This document shows, piece by piece, positions 1 to 6,243 of a stretch of 7,708 nt of DNA (the first letter of the stretch is position 1; the number at the start of each line of letters is the position of its first letter). Position numbers and translations under genes: made by a program. The stretch is from CAIXSC01 sp040381235 (GTDB lineage: Bacteria; Planctomycetota; Planctomycetia; Pirellulales; Pirellulaceae), in the NCBI GenBank assembly GCA_040381235.1, contig JBEIHS010000330.1:1-7708 (forward strand), given 5' to 3'. The notes beneath the pieces are model-generated. The model worked only from the letters and a program-made list of their open reading frames with translations. It searched no databases and was not told the origin of the DNA.

Positions 1-812
1 GTCCCGGTTGGACGCTCCCATCGCTGCGCGATTCGCTCATCTCCGACGCCTCCATCGCGATCGGAGCCTTTGATTTCCCGTTTTCCTTGCCCGTGTCGCT
101 ACTCGCGATGCCGGAATTCGCCCAACGGATGAGTCATCCCAAGGCTTTCGGCAGTCGGAAGGAGTGGTCGAACTTTGTGGCTTCACGCCTTCGGTTCACG
201 TTCACAAGCGACAGAGCAAACGGTGAAATGACCGATTTCAGGCAGTTTGTTCCCTGGCGCGACAAGACGCTCTGGCATCGCCGGGCCTGCGACATTGCAA
301 CGCGAGCGAGCCCGCCGCTCAAGCATGTCGGGCAGAATCTGTTCTCGATGACCTTGGCCGGCGCTGCGCTGCTTCACGCCGTCGAGCCATCCGGGTACGT
401 CATCATGGTGGGGGAACGGCCAGCAGACGGGCGGCGGGTGCTGTTCGAAACCTACCCGAGTCTCGTCGCGCGGCGCATTGGATTTGCCGGCAGCTACAAA
501 ACGGAATCTGTCAGATGTCTGCAAGACGCGGTCGCCTTTCTGGATCGCCACGGAATCAAACTCGATTTCGCCAAAGAAGTCCGAGCGTTTTGCGAGACGT
601 ATCGGACCGGCGCTAAGCGTGACGACCCCGATGGTGCCGATGCCTTTCTCTGCCTGGTGGCCGCGATCAGTTTTCGAGAAGGCCTGGCCGAAGTCGTGGC
701 AGGGAACGCGACACCATCGCAACTGGCCGAGGAAGGGGGAATCGTGGCGCCGCGATTGGCAGTTGGACTCGCGCAGGCTTCGCGTCGCGGATCGGCGGAA
801 ATGGGGAGGTGA
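1..812 (+). CDS. DUF429-type predicted nuclease (RNase H-like fold), 5'-truncated by the window edge
   Basis: The reading frame is open from codon 3-5 at the left edge to the TGA at 810-812, so the true start lies outside the window. A TTG at 87 and an ATG at 108 are possible internal starts. The TTG falls inside what looks like a conserved motif, FDFPFSLP (bases 69-92), so neither is likely to be the real start. The visible part, about 269 residues, resembles DUF429 proteins, which are predicted nucleases with an RNase H-like fold. Seen are the G-x-DFPF-x-LP segment, a central FETYPSLVARRIG stretch followed by SYKTESV, and a C-terminal DDPDGADAFLCLVAA acidic helix followed by EGGIVAP. The first catalytic aspartate expected in this family would be upstream of the window. 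The substrate and cellular role of the family are not established. The gene appears lower in GC and less biased in codon use than the genes downstream. It is separated from the next gene by 120 bases and has no evident functional tie to it. The coding call is firm; the family call is from motif recall only. Confidence 0.75.
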   Translation, partial: PGWTLPSLRDSLISDASIAIGAFDFPFSLPVSLLAMPEFAQRMSHPKAFGSRKEWSNFVASRLRFTFTSDRANGEMTDFRQFVPWRDKTLWHRRACDIATRASPPLKHVGQNLFSMTLAGAALLHAVEPSGYVIMVGERPADGRRVLFETYPSLVARRIGFAGSYKTESVRCLQDAVAFLDRHGIKLDFAKEVRAFCETYRTGAKRDDPDGADAFLCLVAAISFREGLAEVVAGNATPSQLAEEGGIVAPRLAVGLAQASRRGSAEMGR

Positions 813-932
813 ACGATTTCGCGGGGGCGTAGAATGGGCCGGTTAGGCGGGTTTGGCGGGTTGCGGGCGGAAATTGGTCTAGTGGCCATCGGCGGGCTGC
901 GGTAAATTTTCGTCCGCACAGGGAGGTGCTCC
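813..932. other. G-rich intergenic spacer upstream of the metallophosphoesterase gene
   Basis: This spacer holds several G runs on the plus strand (821-825, 834-836, 847-849, 856-858, 863-865) and a nine-base-period duplication of GGCGGGTT at 844-851 and 853-860. An AT-rich patch (TAAATTTT, 903-910) could belong to a -10 region, but I found no convincing -35 at the right distance. The promoter of the downstream gene pair is expected here by position only. Confidence 0.4.
922..927 (+). promoter_or_regulatory. Ribosome binding site of the metallophosphoesterase gene
   Basis: GGAGGT ends five bases before the ATG at 933. This supports that ATG as the start, as does the fact that the protein then begins a few residues before the first metallophosphoesterase strand. 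Confidence 0.75.
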
Positions 933-2168
933 ATGTCCGGCGAATTGACGCGGTTCATCCACGCGAGCGATTTTCATCTCGAACAGCCCCTGTACGGGCT
1001 GGCTTCGATTCCCGACCACTTGCGCGATCTGGCGCTCGACGCTCCCTATCTCGCCGCGACCCGCGTCTTCGACAGCGCCATACTCGAGCATGTCGATTTC
1101 GTCGTGCTCTCCGGCGATCTGCTCGACCCGCTCCACGCCGGCCCCCGCGGGCTCGCCTTCCTCCTCGAACAATTCCAGCGGCTCCGCGAACGCGGCATCC
1201 AGGTCTTCTGGGCCGGTGGACGGCTCGATTCGCCCGAGGCTTGGCCGGCCACCGTGCCGCTGCCACCCAATGTCCACCTCTTCGGCGCCGGCCGGCTCGA
1301 AGATCGCATCGTGGAACGCGACGGCGAACCGTGCGCGGCGGTCGTCGGAATCAGTTGGAGCGACCGCCTGCGAGTCCATCCGTCCGAGTTCCGCGGCGAC
1401 GCCAGCGAACGGTTCAAGATCGCGGTCGTGCACGGCGAGTTCGATGCGGCGGCACTCGTCCGCCAAAACATCCAGTACTGGGCGCTCGGCGGCGAACACC
1501 AGCGGCGGACGCTCTATAGCACCCCGTACGCCGCCCACTATCCGGGCTCGCCCCAAGGACGTTGCGGCGAAGAGACCGGCCCGCACGGCTGCACGCTCGT
1601 CAGCGTCGATCCCGACGGCAAGACGCGGATGCAAGCCCTGCCCACCGATGTTCTCCGCTGGCATGAAGAACGGATTGTCGTCAGCGAGTCGATGACCAAG
1701 AACGACCTCGAACGCGTGCTGCGCGACCGCATGCAGGCGCTCGCCGCCGAAGTGGGCGATCGCGCCCTGCTGATCCGTCTGCGGCTGGAAGCCAGCGGCC
1801 GGCTCGCCGGCGGACTCCGCCACAGCGGGCTGGCCGACGAGTTCGCGGCCGAACTGCGGACCGAATACGGCCACCGCCGGCATCCCGCCTGGATCGTGGC
1901 GATCGATGTCGAGCCGCCGTCGACTCTGCCGGTCGAATGGTACGAGGAAGACTCGATCCTGGGCGACTTTCTCCGCTCGGTGCGGGCCCATGAGCAAGGC
2001 AAGGCGGAGCCGTTACGGCTTTCGAGCTACCTGTCGGACGAACAAGCGGCTGGTCCGTTCGGAAGGGCGCTCGAGATCGCCGACCCGGCGGCTCGTGCCC
2101 GCTTGATGCGGCATGCCGCCGTGCTCGGAATCGACATGCTCCGCGGAGAGCTCGCCAACGAAGATTGA
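933..2168 (+). CDS. Calcineurin-like metallophosphoesterase, SbcD/YhaO class, with degenerate active-site motifs
   Basis: This 411-residue protein belongs to the Mre11/SbcD/YhaO class of DNA-repair phosphoesterases, which normally bind two metal ions and work with an SMC-like ATPase. Motif 1 is intact (SDFH, D13 and H15). Motif 2 is intact (GDLLD, 61-65). The usual motif 3, GNHD, reads G96-R97-L98-D99 at the expected place before SPEAW. The VVHG histidine (H167) is present. The usual GHxH reads G186-G187-E188-H189 in the context YWALGGEHQRR. After that comes the family-typical YPGSPQGR (203-210), then ETGPHGC and DVLRWHEE. Residues from about 250 to 411 are a helical C-terminal region I cannot assign. 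The Asn and His of motif 3 and the first His of GHxH are metal-binding or catalytic in Mre11, so activity may be lost or altered. No signal peptide or membrane segment is seen. The gene lies 82 bases before a YhaN-like ATPase on the same strand, which fits a two-gene operon and a protein complex. It is surely a gene and the fold call is strong; loss of nuclease activity is inference. Confidence 0.88.
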   Translation: MSGELTRFIHASDFHLEQPLYGLASIPDHLRDLALDAPYLAATRVFDSAILEHVDFVVLSGDLLDPLHAGPRGLAFLLEQFQRLRERGIQVFWAGGRLDSPEAWPATVPLPPNVHLFGAGRLEDRIVERDGEPCAAVVGISWSDRLRVHPSEFRGDASERFKIAVVHGEFDAAALVRQNIQYWALGGEHQRRTLYSTPYAAHYPGSPQGRCGEETGPHGCTLVSVDPDGKTRMQALPTDVLRWHEERIVVSESMTKNDLERVLRDRMQALAAEVGDRALLIRLRLEASGRLAGGLRHSGLADEFAAELRTEYGHRRHPAWIVAIDVEPPSTLPVEWYEEDSILGDFLRSVRAHEQGKAEPLRLSSYLSDEQAAGPFGRALEIADPAARARLMRHAAVLGIDMLRGELANED

Positions 2169-2173
2169 ACGAA

Positions 2174-2239
2174 AGCCGGCCAGCAGGCCGGTTCAACCGC
2201 CGGAGCTTGCTCCGGCAAGCGAGCCGGTTTAGCGGCCGG
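2174..2239 (+). repeat. Cluster of GC-rich hairpins between the metallophosphoesterase and ATPase genes
   Basis: The 82-base gap starts hairpin-rich immediately after the stop codon. Hairpin 1 pairs CCGGCC (2176-2181) with GGCCGG (2186-2191) around an AGCA loop, extendable by a G-T and an A-T pair. Hairpin 2 pairs GCCGGAG (2199-2205) with CTCCGGC (2210-2216) around CTTG, a perfect seven-base stem. A weaker third stem pairs GCCG (2223-2226) with CGGC (2233-2236). No T tract follows any of them, so they are not classical terminators. They look like REP-type extragenic palindromes, or a processing or attenuation element that could set different levels of the two proteins. The last stem ends only four bases before the ribosome binding site of the next gene. 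Confidence 0.6.
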
Positions 2240-2246
2240 AAGGAGG
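2240..2246 (+). promoter_or_regulatory. Ribosome binding site fixing a GTG start for the ATPase gene
   Basis: AAGGAGG ends four bases before the GTG at 2251. It is a near-perfect Shine-Dalgarno match and decides in favour of this GTG start. The resulting protein begins MKITDIRIDGFG, the typical first strand of Rad50/YhaN-like ATPases. Confidence 0.85.
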
Positions 2247-2250
2247 GACC

Positions 2251-5200
2251 GTGAAGATCACGGACATTCGCATTGACGGGTTCGGCATCTGGACGGATTT
2301 GACCGTCCGGGAATTGGCCGGCGACGTGACCGTTTTTCACGGCCCGAATGAAGCCGGCAAAACGACCTTGATGCAATTCATGCGGGCCGTGCTCTACGGG
2401 TTCTCCAAGGAACGGCGGGCCCGCTATCTGCCGCCCGTCCATGGCGGCCGTCCGGGCGGCGCCCTGCGGCTGGCCACCCTTCGCGGCGAATTCGAAGTGG
2501 TCCGCCGCATGGTCGCCCTCGACGCCGAAGAATCGCTTGGCGATGTCACGTTGCTCGACGAAGATGGCAACGCCCAAGGCTCCCATCAGCTCAGCTCGCT
2601 GCTGGGCGGCGTCGATGAATCGATCTTCACCAACGTGTTCGCGATCGGGCTCAGGGAAATCCAGGAACTCGGCACGCTCAACGATTCGGCCGCCGCCGAC
2701 CATCTTTACAAGCTGACCAGCGGGCTCGACCGCGTCTCGCTGATCGACGTGGTCCGCCAACTGGCCGATTCGCGCCGCGAAATCCTGCCGGCCGACGACC
2801 GCCCCTCGCGGCTCGCCAAACTGCTTGCCCAACGCGAGAAGCTCCGCAACGAAATCGAGGAATGGGCGACCCGCGGGCGGCGCTGGCCGCAGTTGATGGC
2901 CGAGCGGGCCGAACGCAGCCGCGAGATCGAGCAGGTCGAACTCGGCATGGCGGAACTGCAACGCCAAATCCAGCAGTACGACACGCTGTTGCAGGTCCGC
3001 GAGAAGTGGCAAGCCCGCCGCGCCGTCGACGAACAGCTGGCGTTGTTCGGTTCGGCCGCCGACCTGCCGCCCGACACGCTGGAACAACTCGAGCACTTCA
3101 ACAACGAAATCAAAGCCTACCGCAAACGCCTGCACGCTGCGCGGAAGCAGCGGTCGGCGCTGCGCGAGGAGCTCTCCCGGTACGTCTACCAACGCACGGT
3201 CATCGGTCAGGCGTCGCGCATCCAGGCGCTCGGCGAACACGCCCCGTGGATCGGGTCGCTGGAGGAAGAGGTCGCGCGGCTGCAAACCGAGGTGGCTTCG
3301 CTTGAACGCGAGGTCGAAACGCGCCGTCCGCAGTTGGAAGGCCCCGGCGGACAGGCGCGCGGCAAGCTGCCCGACCTGACCCCGAAAACGCTCGCGCTGC
3401 TCCGCACGCCGGCCGGCCGGATGAACCACTTCCAAAAACTGGTCGAACGCACACAGGCCGAGGCCCAGTCCGTGAAGACGCGGACCGAGCAGGCGATGCA
3501 ACGCGTCACCTCCGAATTGGCCGACCTGGACGAGTCGAGCCTCGCCGCCGCCCTCGAAAAGACCGGCGTGCGCGTCGCTCAGCTGCGGCGCCGCATCCAA
3601 GTTGAAGAGCGGCTCGAGCAACTGCAGCTGCAGCGGTCCGAGCTCGACGGCCAAAGCCAAGAACTGTTCGATTGGCAGGTGATGCCGTTCGAAAAAATGG
3701 TGTGGCTGTTCGGCGCCTTCGTGCTCAGCACGGTGATGATTCTCGGTGGCGTGTTCGGCGGCGTCCTGTGGGGATTCGATTGGTTCTTCGGCCTGCTGCT
3801 GACATTCTTCGGCTTCGTCGGTCTCGGAGCGTCCATCGTCTGGAAGCTCGACTGGGAACGCAATTCCGAGCGGCAGTTGCAGTCGTGCGAACGGCAACTC
3901 GAACTGCTCGATCAGCAGTTGGAGGAAGCCCAGGCGGAACGCGACCAACTCGACCAGCAGTTGCCCCAAGGCGGCGGACCGCTCGATACGCGGCTCGCGG
4001 CTGCCGAGCGGCAATTGGCCCATCTCGAGCAATTGGCGCCGATGGATGCCCAGCGGCATGAATCGGGCCAGCATGTGGAAACGGTCGAACGCCGCGCGGC
4101 GAAGGCGATCGAGGAGCTCAAGGAGGCGAAGAAGAACTGGCAGGTGGCGTTGCGCGCCGCCGGCCTGCCCGAACAATTGGCCCCCAATGACGTGCGGCAG
4201 TTGGTCCGCGGTTTCCGCGCGGTGCTGGTCGTGCGCAAACAACTGAACCAGCGCCGCGACGAATTGGAAACCCGCCGCCGCGAACTGGCGTCGCTGGCCG
4301 GCCGCATCCAGGAACTGTTCGTCGAACTGGCGCTCACGCCCGATTCGGACAGCGCCCAAGCGCAGCTCAAGCAGTTGGCCGCGACGTTGGCCGAACAGCA
4401 GAATGTGCTCGAACGGCGCCGCGACACGGCCCGGCAACTCAAGCAGCTCAAAGGCCGCTGGCAACGAGCCGTCAAAGGCTACGAGGCGGCCGTCAAGGGG
4501 CGGCGGGCATTGCTGGCGAAAGCCGAAGCGGCCGACGAAACCCAGTTGCGGCAGATGTTCGCCAAGCAGCACCAGGCGCTGGTCCTGCGCGGGCAACGCG
4601 ACGAATTGACGCAATCGATCCAGCTGGCGGTCGGCGAACATTGGCCGGAAGAGGCGATGCACCGCGAATTCACCGCGCGGGGCGAAGACGTCCCCGAGCA
4701 AAAGCGGGTCCGTCTGACCGAACGCCTGCAGCAGTCCCGGGGCGAACTGACGCGGTTGCACGAGGAACGCGGCCAACTGGGCGCCGAAATGAAGGCGATG
4801 GTCGCCGAACGACGCATGGATGTCGCGCGGCTGGAACTCGGCGTGGTCGAACAGCAAATCGAAGAGGCGATCGAGCGATGGCAAATCCTGTCGCTCACCG
4901 GCCTGCTGCTCGAATCGGTCCGCAGCATCTACGAATCGACCCGCCAGCCGGAAACGCTCCGCGAGGCATCGACATTCCTGCAGCGGCTGACGCAGGGCCA
5001 GTATGTGCGTGTCTGGACGCCGATCGAAGACAAAGTGCTGCGGGTCGACGATCAACAAGGCCGATCGCTCGGCTTGGACAAACTGAGCAGCGGCACGCGG
5101 GAAGCGGTGTTTCTCAGCCTGCGGCTGGCGTTGGTCGCCGGCTATGCCCGCCGCGGCGCGTCGCTGCCGTTGATCCTGGATGACGTGCTGGTCAACTTCG

Positions 5201-6072
5201 ACACGGCCCGGGTTCAAGCGGCCGCGCGCGTTTTGTGCGAGTTCGCGCGGCAGGGGCATCAACTGATGATGTTCACCTGCCATGAACATATCTTGCGGAT
5301 CTTCCAAGAGGCGGGCGCCGAAGCGCGGCTGCTACCCAACCGCGATGGCGGTCAACGCGAGGACATCCCCGTGCTCCCGCTGGCGGCCGCCGCGCCTGTG
5401 CGCGTGCCCGCGCCGGCGCCCGTTGCGGCGGCCCTGGCCGCGCCCATCGCCGTGGCCGAGCCCGCGCCGGTGGACGAGCAACCCGAGCCGGCGCCGCGAC
5501 CCGCAGCCGACGAGGAACGCGGCAAACGGCGGCGACTCGAAACGAAACGCGAACGGCGACTGGAACGACGCCGCGCGGCGGCCGCGGAAACGCCCGTCGC
5601 GCCCGTGATCGAGCCGGCGGCGGAATCGGCGTTCGACGCCGCCGTCGAGCCGCTGGAGGAGGAGTTGGCCGAGCCGGTCGCGATCGCACCGCCGCCCATG
5701 CCGGAGAAGCCCGTCGTCTTGCGGCCGGTGGAACCGCCGCCGCGTATTGAGCCGGACGAGTATCGCTTGGCGGAGGAGGAGCCGCGGGAGCGTTCGCGGC
5801 GACTGAACCCGCTGCCGTTCCTGCACGCGAAAGAGCCGAACGACGACGAAGCGTCCGTGGAAGCGTTTGACGACGAGCCGCGAAGCGTTGGGGTGCCATC
5901 ACCGCCAACCGCGCCGCCCGCCGCGGCGAACTCGCTGGCGGACGCCGACTCGTCCGCGGTCGACGAGCCGCAAAAGTCGCGTTCCAACCGCCGCCCGCCG
6001 CCCGAACGGCGGTTCACGTGGGAATCGCCTGAAATGTACTGGCGCGACCGCGACCGCGAGGCGCTGGTGTGA
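2251..6072 (+). CDS. YhaN-like SMC/Rad50-type ATPase with mid-protein membrane hairpin and long disordered C-terminal tail
   Basis: This 1273-residue protein has the split ATP-binding cassette of Rad50/SbcC/YhaN proteins. The N-terminal lobe holds Walker A, GPNEAGKTT (31-39), then a YhaN-typical YLPPVHGGRPGGAL stretch and LGGVDESIFTNVFAIGL (118-134). The C-terminal lobe holds the ABC signature LSSGTRE (945-951), Walker B LPLILDD (972-978) with a D-loop VNFD, and an H-loop around TCHEH (1009-1013). Between them lie Gln/Glu/Leu/Arg-rich coiled coils, about 190-470 and 532-920. These are interrupted at about 483-531 by two hydrophobic segments (483-508 and 511-531) that look like a transmembrane hairpin. 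Residues from about 1034 to the end form an Ala/Pro/Glu-rich, probably disordered tail with a very basic patch (KRRR to ERRR, 1092-1108) and an end segment RRFTWESPEMYWRDRDRE. Bacillus YhaN is shorter, roughly 960 residues from memory, and the tail accounts for most of the difference. It likely acts with the preceding metallophosphoesterase on DNA, perhaps at the membrane. Class assignment is strong; the substrate is unknown. Confidence 0.92.
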   Translation: MKITDIRIDGFGIWTDLTVRELAGDVTVFHGPNEAGKTTLMQFMRAVLYGFSKERRARYLPPVHGGRPGGALRLATLRGEFEVVRRMVALDAEESLGDVTLLDEDGNAQGSHQLSSLLGGVDESIFTNVFAIGLREIQELGTLNDSAAADHLYKLTSGLDRVSLIDVVRQLADSRREILPADDRPSRLAKLLAQREKLRNEIEEWATRGRRWPQLMAERAERSREIEQVELGMAELQRQIQQYDTLLQVREKWQARRAVDEQLALFGSAADLPPDTLEQLEHFNNEIKAYRKRLHAARKQRSALREELSRYVYQRTVIGQASRIQALGEHAPWIGSLEEEVARLQTEVASLEREVETRRPQLEGPGGQARGKLPDLTPKTLALLRTPAGRMNHFQKLVERTQAEAQSVKTRTEQAMQRVTSELADLDESSLAAALEKTGVRVAQLRRRIQVEERLEQLQLQRSELDGQSQELFDWQVMPFEKMVWLFGAFVLSTVMILGGVFGGVLWGFDWFFGLLLTFFGFVGLGASIVWKLDWERNSERQLQSCERQLELLDQQLEEAQAERDQLDQQLPQGGGPLDTRLAAAERQLAHLEQLAPMDAQRHESGQHVETVERRAAKAIEELKEAKKNWQVALRAAGLPEQLAPNDVRQLVRGFRAVLVVRKQLNQRRDELETRRRELASLAGRIQELFVELALTPDSDSAQAQLKQLAATLAEQQNVLERRRDTARQLKQLKGRWQRAVKGYEAAVKGRRALLAKAEAADETQLRQMFAKQHQALVLRGQRDELTQSIQLAVGEHWPEEAMHREFTARGEDVPEQKRVRLTERLQQSRGELTRLHEERGQLGAEMKAMVAERRMDVARLELGVVEQQIEEAIERWQILSLTGLLLESVRSIYESTRQPETLREASTFLQRLTQGQYVRVWTPIEDKVLRVDDQQGRSLGLDKLSSGTREAVFLSLRLALVAGYARRGASLPLILDDVLVNFDTARVQAAARVLCEFARQGHQLMMFTCHEHILRIFQEAGAEARLLPNRDGGQREDIPVLPLAAAAPVRVPAPAPVAAALAAPIAVAEPAPVDEQPEPAPRPAADEERGKRRRLETKRERRLERRRAAAAETPVAPVIEPAAESAFDAAVEPLEEELAEPVAIAPPPMPEKPVVLRPVEPPPRIEPDEYRLAEEEPRERSRRLNPLPFLHAKEPNDDEASVEAFDDEPRSVGVPSPPTAPPAAANSLADADSSAVDEPQKSRSNRRPPPERRFTWESPEMYWRDRDREALV

Positions 6073-6243
6073 GCGGCCGCCGGGCGTTCGGTCACGCCCT
6101 GACTTTCCAGCCCAACGGACTTCGTGTCCGTCGCCGTTCTGTTCGTACGACGGACATTCAGTCCGTCGCTCGTCATAGCTTGCGAAGCGGCGACCGAGCA
6201 TCTTCCCGCTCGTCGTACCGGAGTCCAAACCGCCGGCGAAGCA
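6073..6243. other. Convergent intergenic spacer between ATPase and methyltransferase genes
   Basis: Both neighbouring genes end here, the ATPase from the left and the methyltransferase from the right, so the spacer is expected to hold transcription stops. The only structure I see is the hairpin pair at 6115-6168, annotated separately, and a small GCTT/AAGC stem near 6178-6188. Short open frames cross it on both strands but have no ribosome binding sites or recognisable protein features. Confidence 0.5.
6115..6168. terminator. Twin hairpins with a shared stem sequence, candidate bidirectional terminator or REP-like element
   Basis: Hairpin A pairs ACGGAC (6115-6120) with GTCCGT (6126-6131) around TTCGT. 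Hairpin B pairs CGACGGAC (6148-6155) with GTCCGTCG (6161-6168) around ATTCA. Both stems share the ACGGAC/GTCCGT core and stand 16 bases apart between two converging genes. No T tract follows on either strand, so intrinsic termination is uncertain. A REP-type palindrome pair, or a stem-loop protecting the 3' ends of both messages, is equally possible. Confidence 0.45.

Noticed and set aside
87..89. TTG codon as the start of the DUF429-type gene
   Set aside because: The frame stays open to the left edge and encodes a family-like FDFPF segment just before it, so the codon is internal.
879..1997. A 372-codon open frame on the minus strand, antisense to the metallophosphoesterase gene
   Set aside because: The sense frame carries recognisable phosphoesterase motifs and a good ribosome binding site. 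The antisense product has none and no ribosome site was seen.
1681..5307. A 1208-codon open frame on the minus strand, antisense to the ATPase gene
   Set aside because: It is aligned codon-to-codon with the ATPase gene over most of its length, where antisense stops need TTA, CTA or TCA sense codons that this GC-rich gene rarely uses. The product is a Leu/Gln/Arg/His-rich mirror of the coiled coil with no domain, and the sense strand has clear ATPase motifs.
933..6072. Phage-defence system built on the phosphoesterase-ATPase pair
   Set aside because: There is no accompanying toxin, effector, integrase or other defence gene in view. The flanks are a DUF429 gene and an rRNA methyltransferase, so ordinary DNA maintenance is the simpler reading.
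5352..6176. Ser/Gly/Arg-rich open frame on the minus strand opposite the ATPase tail
   Set aside because: Its composition is the direct consequence of the sense-strand Ala/Pro/Glu-rich codons, and there is no start signal or domain.
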